Assembly (NCBI RefSeq): GCF_024623455.1 | Contig: NZ_JANIPJ010000004.1 | Span: 62,001-126,000, forward strand | Direction of reading: 5' to 3' | DNA length: 64,000 nucleotides | Source of the DNA: Paenibacillus soyae | GTDB lineage: Bacteria > Bacillota > Bacilli > Paenibacillales > Paenibacillaceae | Shown: piece after piece, positions 38,224 to 46,033 of the stretch | How positions within the stretch are numbered: the first letter of the stretch is position 1 | Layout: each line of letters begins with the position of its first letter | Position numbers and translations under genes: made by a program | The notes under the pieces: generated by a model | Database searches by the model: none | Seen by the model: only the letters and a program-made list of their open reading frames with translations | Told to the model about the DNA's origin: nothing

Positions 38224-40170
38224 TTAATGGGAATGCTGCTGCGGAAGATCCTCCTCGTCCCCAAGGTAGATCCGGATCGTGGAGCCGCGGTCCACGCGGG
38301 TGCCTGCCGCGGGCGCCTGCCGGATGACATACTGGCCGGTGCCGGCCGAGCTAAGGTTGAAGTTCATGTTGAGGTCCTCGTACAGCTCGGAGACGCTTTT
38401 GCCGACAACGTTCGGCACCGTTACGATCGGCGTCTCCCCGTATTTGTAGAGACGGTCGATCTGATTCTCGCGCGGCGGAATCTCGAGCACCGAAAGCGCG
38501 TCTTCCATAATATTGCGGACGATCGGAGCCGCCACCACGCCCCCGAACTGAATGCCTTGCGGATTGTCGACGGCGACGTAGACGACGATTTGCGGATTGT
38601 CGGCCGGAGCGAATCCGATGAACGACACGATATGCTCGTTCGGCGAGTACCGCCCGTTAATGACCTTCTGCGCGGTCCCCGTCTTCCCTCCGACGCGGTA
38701 GCCGTCGATGAAAGCGTTGCGTCCCGTTCCCTTGGCGACGACGCTCTCGAGCGCCTCCCGCACCTGCTTCGACGTCTCCTCGGAGATGACGGTTCGCACC
38801 GGCTCCGGCTCGATCGTCTGCACCGTCTCCCCGGTTTCCCGGTTAATAAAAGCTTTGGCGACGTGAGGCTTGTAAAGCGTTCCTCCGTTGATCGCCGCCG
38901 ATACGGCCGTGATCTGCTGGATCGGCGTGACCGATACGCCTTGGCCGAACGCCGTCGTCGCAAGCTCGACCGGACCAACCTGATTCAGCTTGAACAGGAT
39001 GCCGTTCTCTTCGCCGCCGATGTCGATGCCCGTTTTCGTGCCGAAGCCGAAATCCTTGATATACTGGAACAGCGTCTCCTTGCCCAGCCGGTTGCCTAAC
39101 GTAACGAATCCAGGGTTGCAGGAGTTCTCCACGACCTCGAGGAACGTCTGGCTGCCATGGCCGCCCTTTTTCCAGCATCGGAGCCGGGCCCCGCCTACTT
39201 CCACGGCGCCGGGATCGAAGAACGTTTCGTTCTTCAAATCGACCTTCTTCTCCTCCAGCGCGGCGGCAAGCGTGATGATCTTGAATGTGGAACCCGGCTC
39301 ATAAGTCATCCAGATCGGCAAGTTGCGGTTATATACCTCGGAAGCCACTTCTTTGTATTTGTCCGGCTCGTAGGTCGGGCGGCTCGCCATGCCCAGTATT
39401 TCGCCGTTGTTCGGATCCATCGCGATGGCGATGACGCCGTTCGGCTGGAGGCCCGTCATCGCCTGATCGAGCTCCCGTTCCATAATGGCCTGGATTTCCT
39501 GATCGATCGTAAGCTGCAGCGTCAGCCCTTCCTTCGGCTCCAAGTAGGTGTCGGAGGAATTGGGCATCTCTCTGCCCGCCGCGTCGGACAACCAGGAGAC
39601 GTTGCCTTTGATGCCCTTCAGCATCTCGTCGTACCTGGCTTCCACCCCCGTCAGCCCTTGGTTGTCGATGCCCGTGAAGCCGAGCAGATGCGCAGCCAAG
39701 CTGCCGTAAGGATAGAATCGTTTGTTATCCTCCGCCACCACGATGCCCGGCAGCTCCAGCGCCTGGATTTCTTCCGCTTTTTCTTGCGAAATTTTGCGGC
39801 CCGCCGACCCGAGATTCACGATCATTTCTTTTTTGGTCAGAAATTTCATCATCGTCTCTTCGGTCGAACCCAGCATTCTCGCGAGCGTCTCCGCCGTCGC
39901 TTCCTTGTCCTTGACCTGGACGGGGATCGCCCATACGGTCGGCGAGGTCACGTTATAAGCGAGCCGTACGCCGTCGCGATCCCAAATCTCACCCCGCTTG
40001 GGCATGTACGGAATGTCGCGCCGCCATGAATTTTCCGCTTTCGCGGACAGCTCCGCCCCTTCCACCAGCTGAACGTATGCCAGCCGCAGGCATAACGCAA
40101 AAAACGCAATGCCCGCGAATAGGAGCACGATAAATAGTCGTCTTCGAACCGTCACGTTTGAAACCTTCAA
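38224..40170 (-). CDS. spoVD: Class B penicillin-binding protein, SpoVD type, one PASTA domain
   Basis: Transpeptidase for the spore cortex in Bacillus. N-terminal helix LFIVLLFAGIAFFALCLRL (residues ~12-30), PBP dimerisation domain (~50-215), transpeptidase with S294-TFK, SCN-like SNPG region 'ENSCNPGF' and KTGT (VGGKTGTAQ). One C-terminal PASTA domain (VPNVVGKSVSELYEDL onward, residues ~580-635). The start is TTG at 40170, preceded by GGGGGAG. 648 aa. Divergence from pbpB next door suggests an old duplication. Confidence 0.94.
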   Translation of the reverse strand: MKVSNVTVRRRLFIVLLFAGIAFFALCLRLAYVQLVEGAELSAKAENSWRRDIPYMPKRGEIWDRDGVRLAYNVTSPTVWAIPVQVKDKEATAETLARMLGSTEETMMKFLTKKEMIVNLGSAGRKISQEKAEEIQALELPGIVVAEDNKRFYPYGSLAAHLLGFTGIDNQGLTGVEARYDEMLKGIKGNVSWLSDAAGREMPNSSDTYLEPKEGLTLQLTIDQEIQAIMERELDQAMTGLQPNGVIAIAMDPNNGEILGMASRPTYEPDKYKEVASEVYNRNLPIWMTYEPGSTFKIITLAAALEEKKVDLKNETFFDPGAVEVGGARLRCWKKGGHGSQTFLEVVENSCNPGFVTLGNRLGKETLFQYIKDFGFGTKTGIDIGGEENGILFKLNQVGPVELATTAFGQGVSVTPIQQITAVSAAINGGTLYKPHVAKAFINRETGETVQTIEPEPVRTVISEETSKQVREALESVVAKGTGRNAFIDGYRVGGKTGTAQKVINGRYSPNEHIVSFIGFAPADNPQIVVYVAVDNPQGIQFGGVVAAPIVRNIMEDALSVLEIPPRENQIDRLYKYGETPIVTVPNVVGKSVSELYEDLNMNFNLSSAGTGQYVIRQAPAAGTRVDRGSTIRIYLGDEEDLPQQHSH

Positions 40171-40213
40171 AAAAAATCTCCCCCTCCGTGCAGCCGTTTA
40201 CGCTGAAAGCAAG

Positions 40214-40242
40214 GGTTCAAAAAGTCTGGGACTTCTTGAACC
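40214..40242. repeat. Short inverted repeat of GTTCAAAAAGT type in the spoVD-pbpB junction
   Basis: GGTTCAAAAAGTC and GACTTCTTGAACC with a 3-base loop form a 29-base hairpin with one mismatch. Its ends match those of the 167-base element at 34101-34267. No T run follows, so it is not a standard terminator. The rest of the 151-base gap holds the spoVD ribosome binding site and no other clear element. Confidence 0.6.
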
Positions 40243-40321
40243 GCCTCTGCGAGCGTACAGAAACGCTCATTTCAGCCTATTCGGGACAAGGGGGGGATAG
40301 AACAAGCCTTATGGACGCGTC

Positions 40322-42703
40322 TTAGTTTTCGCCTGAATGCTCGATGTTCGTCAATGGCTGCGAATCGCCGGCATCGTCGGACTCGCTCTGATCGCCGGCA
40401 TCGCCTGATCCTCCGTTCTCGCCGGCGTCCGTATCGGCGTTCGCTCCTTCGGCGGATTCGCCGGCCGCTTCGCCGTCGCCAGCACCCGCTTCCGCGCCCG
40501 AATCGAAGCTGTCTCCGATCGCGGCGACCGCTTCATCGTACAGCTCGGACCCGGTCGGAGGCAGAAGCTTGACCCGCACGATGCGTCTGCCGTTTTTCTC
40601 CTCGGCGACTTGCTGGGAGACCACGTAGCCTGAGCCTTCCGGAATGAGCTTGGCCCCGATTAACGATGTCAACTCGAGGGCGTCGCGAAGCGATACGCCC
40701 GTCAAATCCGGCACCGGAAGCTTATCCTTCTGCTCCGTAATGAGATACACGCGCTGCGTCGGATGAATGTAGGCGCCGGGCGAAGGGATTTGCGCGAGCA
40801 CGGATTCGCCGTCGCCGATAACCTCGAAAGCAAGAGCCTTGGCTTGAAGCTGCTCCTTCGCCTGCGCGACCTTCAGCTCTTTCACTTCCGGAACGACGAC
40901 TTTGATCTCCTCCGTCTCCGCGTCTTCCTGAGGCACCCAGTTCGGCGCCACGCCCATCTTCCGCAAGCTTTTCAGCACGATCTCCTTGAATGCCGGAGCT
41001 GCTACGGTACCGCCGCCGGCATACCGGCCGTCTTTCGGTTCGTCGACCGCGATGTAGAGGACGATACGCGGATTATCGACGGGCGCATAACCGATGAACG
41101 ATACCATGAATTTTTCCTCGGAGTATTTCCCGCCGATAGATTTCTGTGCGGTGCCCGTCTTGCCGGCAACCCGGTAGCCTTCGATGTACGCGTTCTTTCC
41201 CGTGCCGATCTCCTGGTCGGATACGACCTGCTCCAAATATTCGCCGACCTTTCGCGACGTTTCCTCGGAGATGACCTGACGGATCACCTTCGGCTCCGTT
41301 AACGTTGTCGTCTTGGTAGCCGGATCGGTGATGCTCTTGATCACATGAGGCACCATCAGCTTGCCGCCGTTCGCGACGGCCGCCACGGCCGCGATTTGCT
41401 GAATCGCCGTGACGGATACCCCTTGACCAAACGATGCCGCGGCGATTTCCGTGTTCCATTGGAACCGGATCGAGCCCGTCAGCTCGTTCGTGAGCTCGAT
41501 GCCCGTTTTCTGTCCGAAGCCGAACTTCGTGTAATACTCGCGCATCTTCTCCGCGCCCAGACGCTCCATCCCCAGCTTGACGAACGCGACGTTACTGGAA
41601 TATTTGAGGCCGTCGAGAAAGGAGATCGTGCCCCATCCATCGGGATTGTGATCGCGAACAACGTGCGTATCGCCCGGAATTTTGTAGCGGCCGGACTGAT
41701 ACATCTCGTCGGGGTTGAACACCCCTTCTTCCACCGCGGCGGCAAGCGTCGCGATTTTGAACGTCGAACCCGGCTCGTACAGCGATCCGACCGCGTGATT
41801 GAACATATTGGCGTAATCCGTCTCCCAATACTCGTTCGGATTATAATTCGGCAAATTCGCCATGGCTAGAATTTCCCCGGTGTTCGGATCCGCTGCGATG
41901 GCCGTCGCGCTTTTCGGCATGTATTTCTCCATGATGCCGCGCAGCGCTTCCTCCACGTAATATTGAATGTCTTTATCGATCGTGAGCGCGATGTTGTTCC
42001 CGTCTTTCTCCTGCTGGTACTCCACTTCTCCTTCCGACAGCTGTACGCGGGCGCCGTCTTTCAGATACCTGAAGATGCCGTCGGTGCCGGTCAGCTGCTC
42101 GTCGAAATACGCTTCGATGCCGGTCTTCGCTTCCCTCTCCTTGGTTATGTAACCGACTAGCTGAGAAGCCAGATTATCCTGGGGGTACGTTCGTTTCAAC
42201 GTTTCGTCGATGACGATGCCGGTATCGTAGCCCAGCTTCTTTCGAATCAACTCGTTTTTGAGCTCTTCCCGGAACAATACAAGCCGATCCGCTACGGGCT
42301 TCTCGATTTGCCAGCCGCCTTGACGAAGCTCTCTATGGGCGTAAAACTCGCCGTTCTCCTTCTTCGCGGTAACCGCTTTTCGGACATCGCTTTCGGATGC
42401 GCCGAGCGTTTCCTGCAGTCCTTTAATGACCTCCTCCGTTATACCGAGTTCGTTGATCAGCTTCGGATTGACCGATATGTTGTACGCGATCGTATCCATA
42501 GCCAGCACGTTGCCGTTCCGGTCCGTGATCGTCCCCCGCTTCGCGGTCAGCTTCTCCGCCGCCGACCAGCGGGCTTTGGCTTTCTCGTAATAGAAATCTC
42601 CTTCTACCACCTGCACATAGAATATTCTACCAATCAAAATGAGAAAAAGGAGGGTCATTACCCCTCCAAATAACAGCGTCCGCAATTTAATCCGTTTGTT
42701 CAT
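40322..42703 (-). CDS. pbpB: Class B penicillin-binding protein (PBP2B-like) with two PASTA domains and acidic tail
   Basis: Septal transpeptidase acting with a SEDS partner. Transmembrane helix LLFGGVMTLLFLILIGRIFYV (residues ~10-30), dimerisation domain, transpeptidase with S313-TFK, SSN (KYSSNVAF) and KTGT (VAGKTGTAQ). Two PASTA domains (about 600-665 and 668-730). The last ~60 residues are low-complexity and acidic (Gly, Ala, Asp, Glu, Ser), making it 793 aa compared with ~716 in Bacillus. It follows ftsL by 11 bases. Confidence 0.94.
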   Translation of the reverse strand: MNKRIKLRTLLFGGVMTLLFLILIGRIFYVQVVEGDFYYEKAKARWSAAEKLTAKRGTITDRNGNVLAMDTIAYNISVNPKLINELGITEEVIKGLQETLGASESDVRKAVTAKKENGEFYAHRELRQGGWQIEKPVADRLVLFREELKNELIRKKLGYDTGIVIDETLKRTYPQDNLASQLVGYITKEREAKTGIEAYFDEQLTGTDGIFRYLKDGARVQLSEGEVEYQQEKDGNNIALTIDKDIQYYVEEALRGIMEKYMPKSATAIAADPNTGEILAMANLPNYNPNEYWETDYANMFNHAVGSLYEPGSTFKIATLAAAVEEGVFNPDEMYQSGRYKIPGDTHVVRDHNPDGWGTISFLDGLKYSSNVAFVKLGMERLGAEKMREYYTKFGFGQKTGIELTNELTGSIRFQWNTEIAAASFGQGVSVTAIQQIAAVAAVANGGKLMVPHVIKSITDPATKTTTLTEPKVIRQVISEETSRKVGEYLEQVVSDQEIGTGKNAYIEGYRVAGKTGTAQKSIGGKYSEEKFMVSFIGYAPVDNPRIVLYIAVDEPKDGRYAGGGTVAAPAFKEIVLKSLRKMGVAPNWVPQEDAETEEIKVVVPEVKELKVAQAKEQLQAKALAFEVIGDGESVLAQIPSPGAYIHPTQRVYLITEQKDKLPVPDLTGVSLRDALELTSLIGAKLIPEGSGYVVSQQVAEEKNGRRIVRVKLLPPTGSELYDEAVAAIGDSFDSGAEAGAGDGEAAGESAEGANADTDAGENGGSGDAGDQSESDDAGDSQPLTNIEHSGEN

Positions 42704-42714
42704 AATCTCTCACC

Positions 42715-43116
42715 CTATTCGCGCATAGCCGTACTCAACCCGTCATTGTCCTTCTTCACCGTGATGCCGTTGTCCATGCTGCTGACCATGCCTTGAGACT
42801 CCGCCATTTCCCGGATGCGCTCCGGGCTGCTGAGCATCTCCACTTGGCGTTTCAGCTCTTCCAGCTCCACGTTCATAGTTTGATAATCGGCATTCATTTG
42901 CTTAATTTGAAGATTCATTTCGTAGATTTGCGCGTAACGCGAGAGGATAACCCCGGCCACAATAACGCAAACGATGACGGTGAAGAGATAAAGAAGCTTT
43001 TCCTGCATAGGAAGCGACTTCCGTTTGACGACGACTTTTTTGGTTTCGCGAATAACTTCCTGCTGCTGCGGTTTGCGCTTCGGCTGAAGCGCGAGGTTAC
43101 CGTTTACGTATGCCAC
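42715..43116 (-). CDS. ftsL: Cell division protein FtsL
   Basis: Small bitopic divisome protein. Basic cytosolic N terminus (residues 1-38), one transmembrane helix (KLLYLFTVIVCVIVAGVILS, ~40-60), then an extracellular leucine-zipper-like coiled coil (~65-110). 133 aa. GTG start with GAGGGGG upstream. Sequence conservation is low, so the call leans on topology and its place between rsmH and pbpB. Confidence 0.88.
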   Translation of the reverse strand: MAYVNGNLALQPKRKPQQQEVIRETKKVVVKRKSLPMQEKLLYLFTVIVCVIVAGVILSRYAQIYEMNLQIKQMNADYQTMNVELEELKRQVEMLSSPERIREMAESQGMVSSMDNGITVKKDNDGLSTAMRE

Positions 43117-43140
43117 GAATTATCCCCCTCTTTCCAGGTT

Positions 43141-43172
43141 GTTCCAAAAGCCGACATCGACTTTTTTTGAAC
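43141..43172. repeat. Short inverted repeat of GTTC-AAAAG type in the rsmH-ftsL junction
   Basis: GTTCCAAAAG and CTTTTTTTGAAC flank an 11-base centre and make an imperfect hairpin in the 64-base gap. Ends resemble the elements at 34101-34267 and 40214-40242. Weaker than those two. Confidence 0.45.
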
Positions 43173-43180
43173 ACCCGCTC

Positions 43181-44131
43181 TTATAATTTTTCGGCGACTC
43201 TTAGTTTGGCCGATCTGGCTCTCGGATTAAGCTCCAGCTCCCGCTCGCCCGGCACGATCGGCTTGCGGTTCACTAGCTTCAGAACACCTTGGTTCCCGCA
43301 GACGCATAACGGAAAGTCCGGCGGGCAGGTGCATTTCTCCACGTATTTGGCGAAGGTTTGCTTGCAGATGCGGTCCTCGAGCGAATGGAAGGTAATGACG
43401 GATGCCCTTCCTCCCGGCGCCAGGCAGCGAACAGCGGCCTCCAGCGCTTCCTCCTCCGCTCCCAGCTCGTCGTTCACCGCGATGCGAAGCGCCTGGAACG
43501 AACGTTTCGCGGGATGCGGCCCCGTCCTTCTCGTGGCCGCGGGAATCGAGTTCTTGATCAGCTCCGCGAGCTCGCCCGTCTTCTCGATCGGCGCGGCTTC
43601 GCGCGCTTTGACGATATTGCGGGCGATGTTACGGGCGAACTTCTCTTCGCCGTAACGATCCAGAATTCGCGCGATCTCGCGCTCCTCCCAAGTATTGACG
43701 ATCTCGTGCGCCGTCAGCTCTTCCTCGCGATCCATCCGCATGTCGAGCGGGGCGTCGTGATTGTAGCTGAACCCTCGCTCGGCTTCGTCCAGCTGCGGGC
43801 TCGATACGCCCAGATCGAACAGAATGCCGTCCACCTGCGGGACCCCGTCCTTCATCGGTACGCCGCAGCCCTTCAGCTCCTGCTCGAGATAACGAAAGTT
43901 GCTTCTGACGAGCGTTACTTTATCCATATAGGGGGCAAGTCTCTTGCGAGCGTTGTCCAGCGCCCAGTCATCCTGGTCGAATGCGATCAAACGTCCTCCC
44001 GCTCCCAGGCGGGACGCTATTAGCTCGCTATGCCCCGCTCCTCCAAGCGTGCAATCGACGTATATGCCGTCCGGCTTGATGTCCAGACCGTCAACCGCTT
44101 CCTCCAATAATACCGTCACATGCTGAAACAC
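43181..44131 (-). CDS. rsmH: 16S rRNA (cytosine-1402-N4)-methyltransferase
   Basis: Methylates C1402 in the ribosomal P site. AdoMet site [19 protein letters not shown] (residues ~24-42), [11 protein letters not shown] (~49-59), and [13 protein letters not shown] (~105-117). C-terminal [11 protein letters not shown] segment is typical. The start is GTG at 44131 with GGGAGGA upstream. 316 aa. It follows mraZ by 30 bases. Confidence 0.96.
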   Translation of the reverse strand: MFQHVTVLLEEAVDGLDIKPDGIYVDCTLGGAGHSELIASRLGAGGRLIAFDQDDWALDNARKRLAPYMDKVTLVRSNFRYLEQELKGCGVPMKDGVPQVDGILFDLGVSSPQLDEAERGFSYNHDAPLDMRMDREEELTAHEIVNTWEEREIARILDRYGEEKFARNIARNIVKAREAAPIEKTGELAELIKNSIPAATRRTGPHPAKRSFQALRIAVNDELGAEEEALEAAVRCLAPGGRASVITFHSLEDRICKQTFAKYVEKCTCPPDFPLCVCGNQGVLKLVNRKPIVPGERELELNPRARSAKLRVAEKL

Positions 44132-44161
44132 GCTGTTTGTCCTCCCGTTTTTCGTCTTACA

Positions 44162-44599
44162 TTAGAAGTTGAAATCGAAATCAACCAGCTTCTCGGCGAT
44201 CTCGTTAAACGCCTGCTCCGATTGCTCGTAGTAGCCTTCCCATGTCTGCTTGCTCCATATTTCCACGCGGCTCGATACGCCGAGCACCATGCAATCCTTG
44301 TCCAGCTTGGCATATTCGCGCAAATTGCTGGGTATATTTACCCTTCCCTGTTTGTCCAGCTCGCATTCCGTTGCCCCGGAGAAAAAAAACCGGGTGAACG
44401 CGCGCGCGTCGGACTTCATTAGAGGCAGCGACTTGAGCTTCTGCTCCAGCACGCTCCACTCTTCTCTCGGGTAGACGAACAAGCAGTTATCGAGGCCTCG
44501 GGTGGCAATGAAGGTCGTTCCTAACGCGTCGCGGAATTTGGCAGGAATAATTAGCCGACCTTTCTCGTCGATGCTATGCTGATATTCCCCCATAAACAT
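44162..44599 (-). CDS. mraZ: Transcriptional regulator MraZ
   Basis: AbrB-like ring-forming DNA-binding repressor of the division/wall cluster. Two SpoVT-AbrB folds with the DxxxR signatures ([16 protein letters not shown] near residue 8-23 and [17 protein letters not shown] near 81-97). The ATG at 44599 with AAGGAG upstream gives 145 aa. The open frame upstream runs through the G-rich operator repeats and is not homologous. Confidence 0.95.
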   Translation of the reverse strand: MFMGEYQHSIDEKGRLIIPAKFRDALGTTFIATRGLDNCLFVYPREEWSVLEQKLKSLPLMKSDARAFTRFFFSGATECELDKQGRVNIPSNLREYAKLDKDCMVLGVSSRVEIWSKQTWEGYYEQSEQAFNEIAEKLVDFDFNF

Positions 44600-44615
44600 G
44601 GTTCCGCTCCACTCC

Positions 44616-44653
44616 TTCCCCCATTTGCTCCACTTTGCCCCACTTTTCCCCAC
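44616..44653 (-). promoter_or_regulatory. MraZ operator: four 10-base G-rich direct repeats
   Basis: The minus strand reads TGGGGAAAAG, TGGGGCAAAG, TGGAGCAAAT, GGGGGAAGGA in direct succession, ending in the mraZ ribosome binding site. This fits the known MraZ operator form (TGGGN repeats about 10 bases apart; AAAGTG-type in Mollicutes). No confident -35/-10 pair could be set between these repeats and the ahcY terminator. Confidence 0.75.
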
Positions 44654-44681
44654 CTGATTACAGTAGTTCGCCACCTAAAAT

Positions 44682-44711
44682 AAAAATCCTGCTCCAATGA
44701 GCAGGATTTTT
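44682..44711 (-). terminator. Terminator between ahcY and mraZ
   Basis: AAAAATCCTGCTC pairs with GAGCAGGATTTTT around a 4-base loop. On the minus strand the tail continues as ATTTTAG. It closes the bshC-ahcY unit 33 bases after the ahcY stop. Confidence 0.85.
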
Positions 44712-44744
44712 GAAAAAATATTTTAGATTGTTAATCTTCCGAAT

Positions 44745-46013
44745 CTATTCGTGCTCCGCCCAGCTGTCCAAATAAGCGGCTTGCTCGGGAGTGAGCTTGT
44801 CGATGCCGAAGCCGAGCGATTCCAGCTTCAGTCTTGCCACTTGCTCGTCCAGCTCGTACGGCACGTTCACGACTTTCTTGCCGATCTCTTTGTACTGCTC
44901 GTTCACGAATTTCAGGGACATCGCTTGCAGGGCGAACGTCATGTCCATAATTTCCGCCGGATGGCCGTCGCCCGCCGCCAGATTGACCAGGCGTCCTTCC
45001 GCCAGCAGATAGATGCTGCGGCCGTCCGTCATTTTGTACTCTTCGATGTTGCGGCGAACCGTGCGTTTGCCCGTCGACATCGCTTCGAGCTCCACTTTGT
45101 TCACTTCGACGTCGAAGTGGCCCGCATTGGACAGGATCGCGCCGTTCTTCATGACCTTGTAATGCTCGCCGCGAATGACGTCGCGATTGCCCGTTACCGT
45201 AACGAAGATATCGCCAAGCTTAGCCGCTTCCAGCATCGGCATAACCGCGAAGCCGTCCATATACGCCTCGACCGCTTTGATCGCGTCGATCTCCGTCACG
45301 ATGACGTTCGCTCCCATGCCTTTGGCGCGCATCGCGACGCCTTTGCCGCACCAGCCGTAGCCAACCACGACGACCGTCTTGCCGGCCACGACCAGATTGG
45401 TCGTCCGGTTAATCCCGTCAAATACGGATTGTCCGGTGCCGTAGCGGTTGTCGAACAAATATTTGCAGAAGGCATCGTTAACGGCGACCATCGGGAAGCT
45501 GAGCGCTCCGTCCTTCTCGAGCGCCCTCAGCCGAATGATGCCCGTCGTCGTCTCCTCGGCGCCGCCGCGAAGGTTAACCGCCATCTCCTTGCTCTCGGAA
45601 TGCAGCAGCGTCACCAGGTCGCCGCCGTCGTCGATCAGCAGGTCCGGCTTGCATTCCAGCGCCTTCATGTTCAGCGCTTTGAATTCGGCAGGGGTCGGAT
45701 TATATTTCGCGTACACCGTAATGCCGTCTTCTACGAGCGCCGCGCACACATCGTCCTGCGTGGAGAGCGGATTGCTGCCGGTAATCGTCACCTCGGCGCC
45801 TCCCGCTTGCACAACCTTCGCCAGATACGCCGTTTTCGCTTCCAGATGAAGAGAGATAGTGACCTTCAAGCCTTGAAACGGCTTCTCCGCCTCGAATTGC
45901 TCCTTAATCCGGTTAAGCACGGGCATATGAGCGCTCGCCCAGTCGATCTTCAAATGTCCTTCCGGCGCAAGCGACGGGTCGGCAATGATGCTGTTCTGTA
46001 CTGCGTTCGTCAT
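44745..46013 (-). CDS. ahcY: S-adenosyl-L-homocysteine hydrolase
   Basis: Splits SAH into adenosine and homocysteine using bound NAD. The Rossmann motif is VVVGYGWCGKGVAMRAKGMG near residues 207-226. The DDGGDLV and LFDNRYGTGQSVFDGINR substrate segments are present. The ATG at 46013 (GGAGGG ten bases upstream) gives 422 aa, the shorter prokaryotic form. Bacillus usually recycles SAH by MtnN and LuxS instead. It is 20 bases after bshC. Confidence 0.95.
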   Translation of the reverse strand: MTNAVQNSIIADPSLAPEGHLKIDWASAHMPVLNRIKEQFEAEKPFQGLKVTISLHLEAKTAYLAKVVQAGGAEVTITGSNPLSTQDDVCAALVEDGITVYAKYNPTPAEFKALNMKALECKPDLLIDDGGDLVTLLHSESKEMAVNLRGGAEETTTGIIRLRALEKDGALSFPMVAVNDAFCKYLFDNRYGTGQSVFDGINRTTNLVVAGKTVVVVGYGWCGKGVAMRAKGMGANVIVTEIDAIKAVEAYMDGFAVMPMLEAAKLGDIFVTVTGNRDVIRGEHYKVMKNGAILSNAGHFDVEVNKVELEAMSTGKRTVRRNIEEYKMTDGRSIYLLAEGRLVNLAAGDGHPAEIMDMTFALQAMSLKFVNEQYKEIGKKVVNVPYELDEQVARLKLESLGFGIDKLTPEQAAYLDSWAEHE

Positions 46014-46033
46014 GAAATAAACACCCTCCAATA

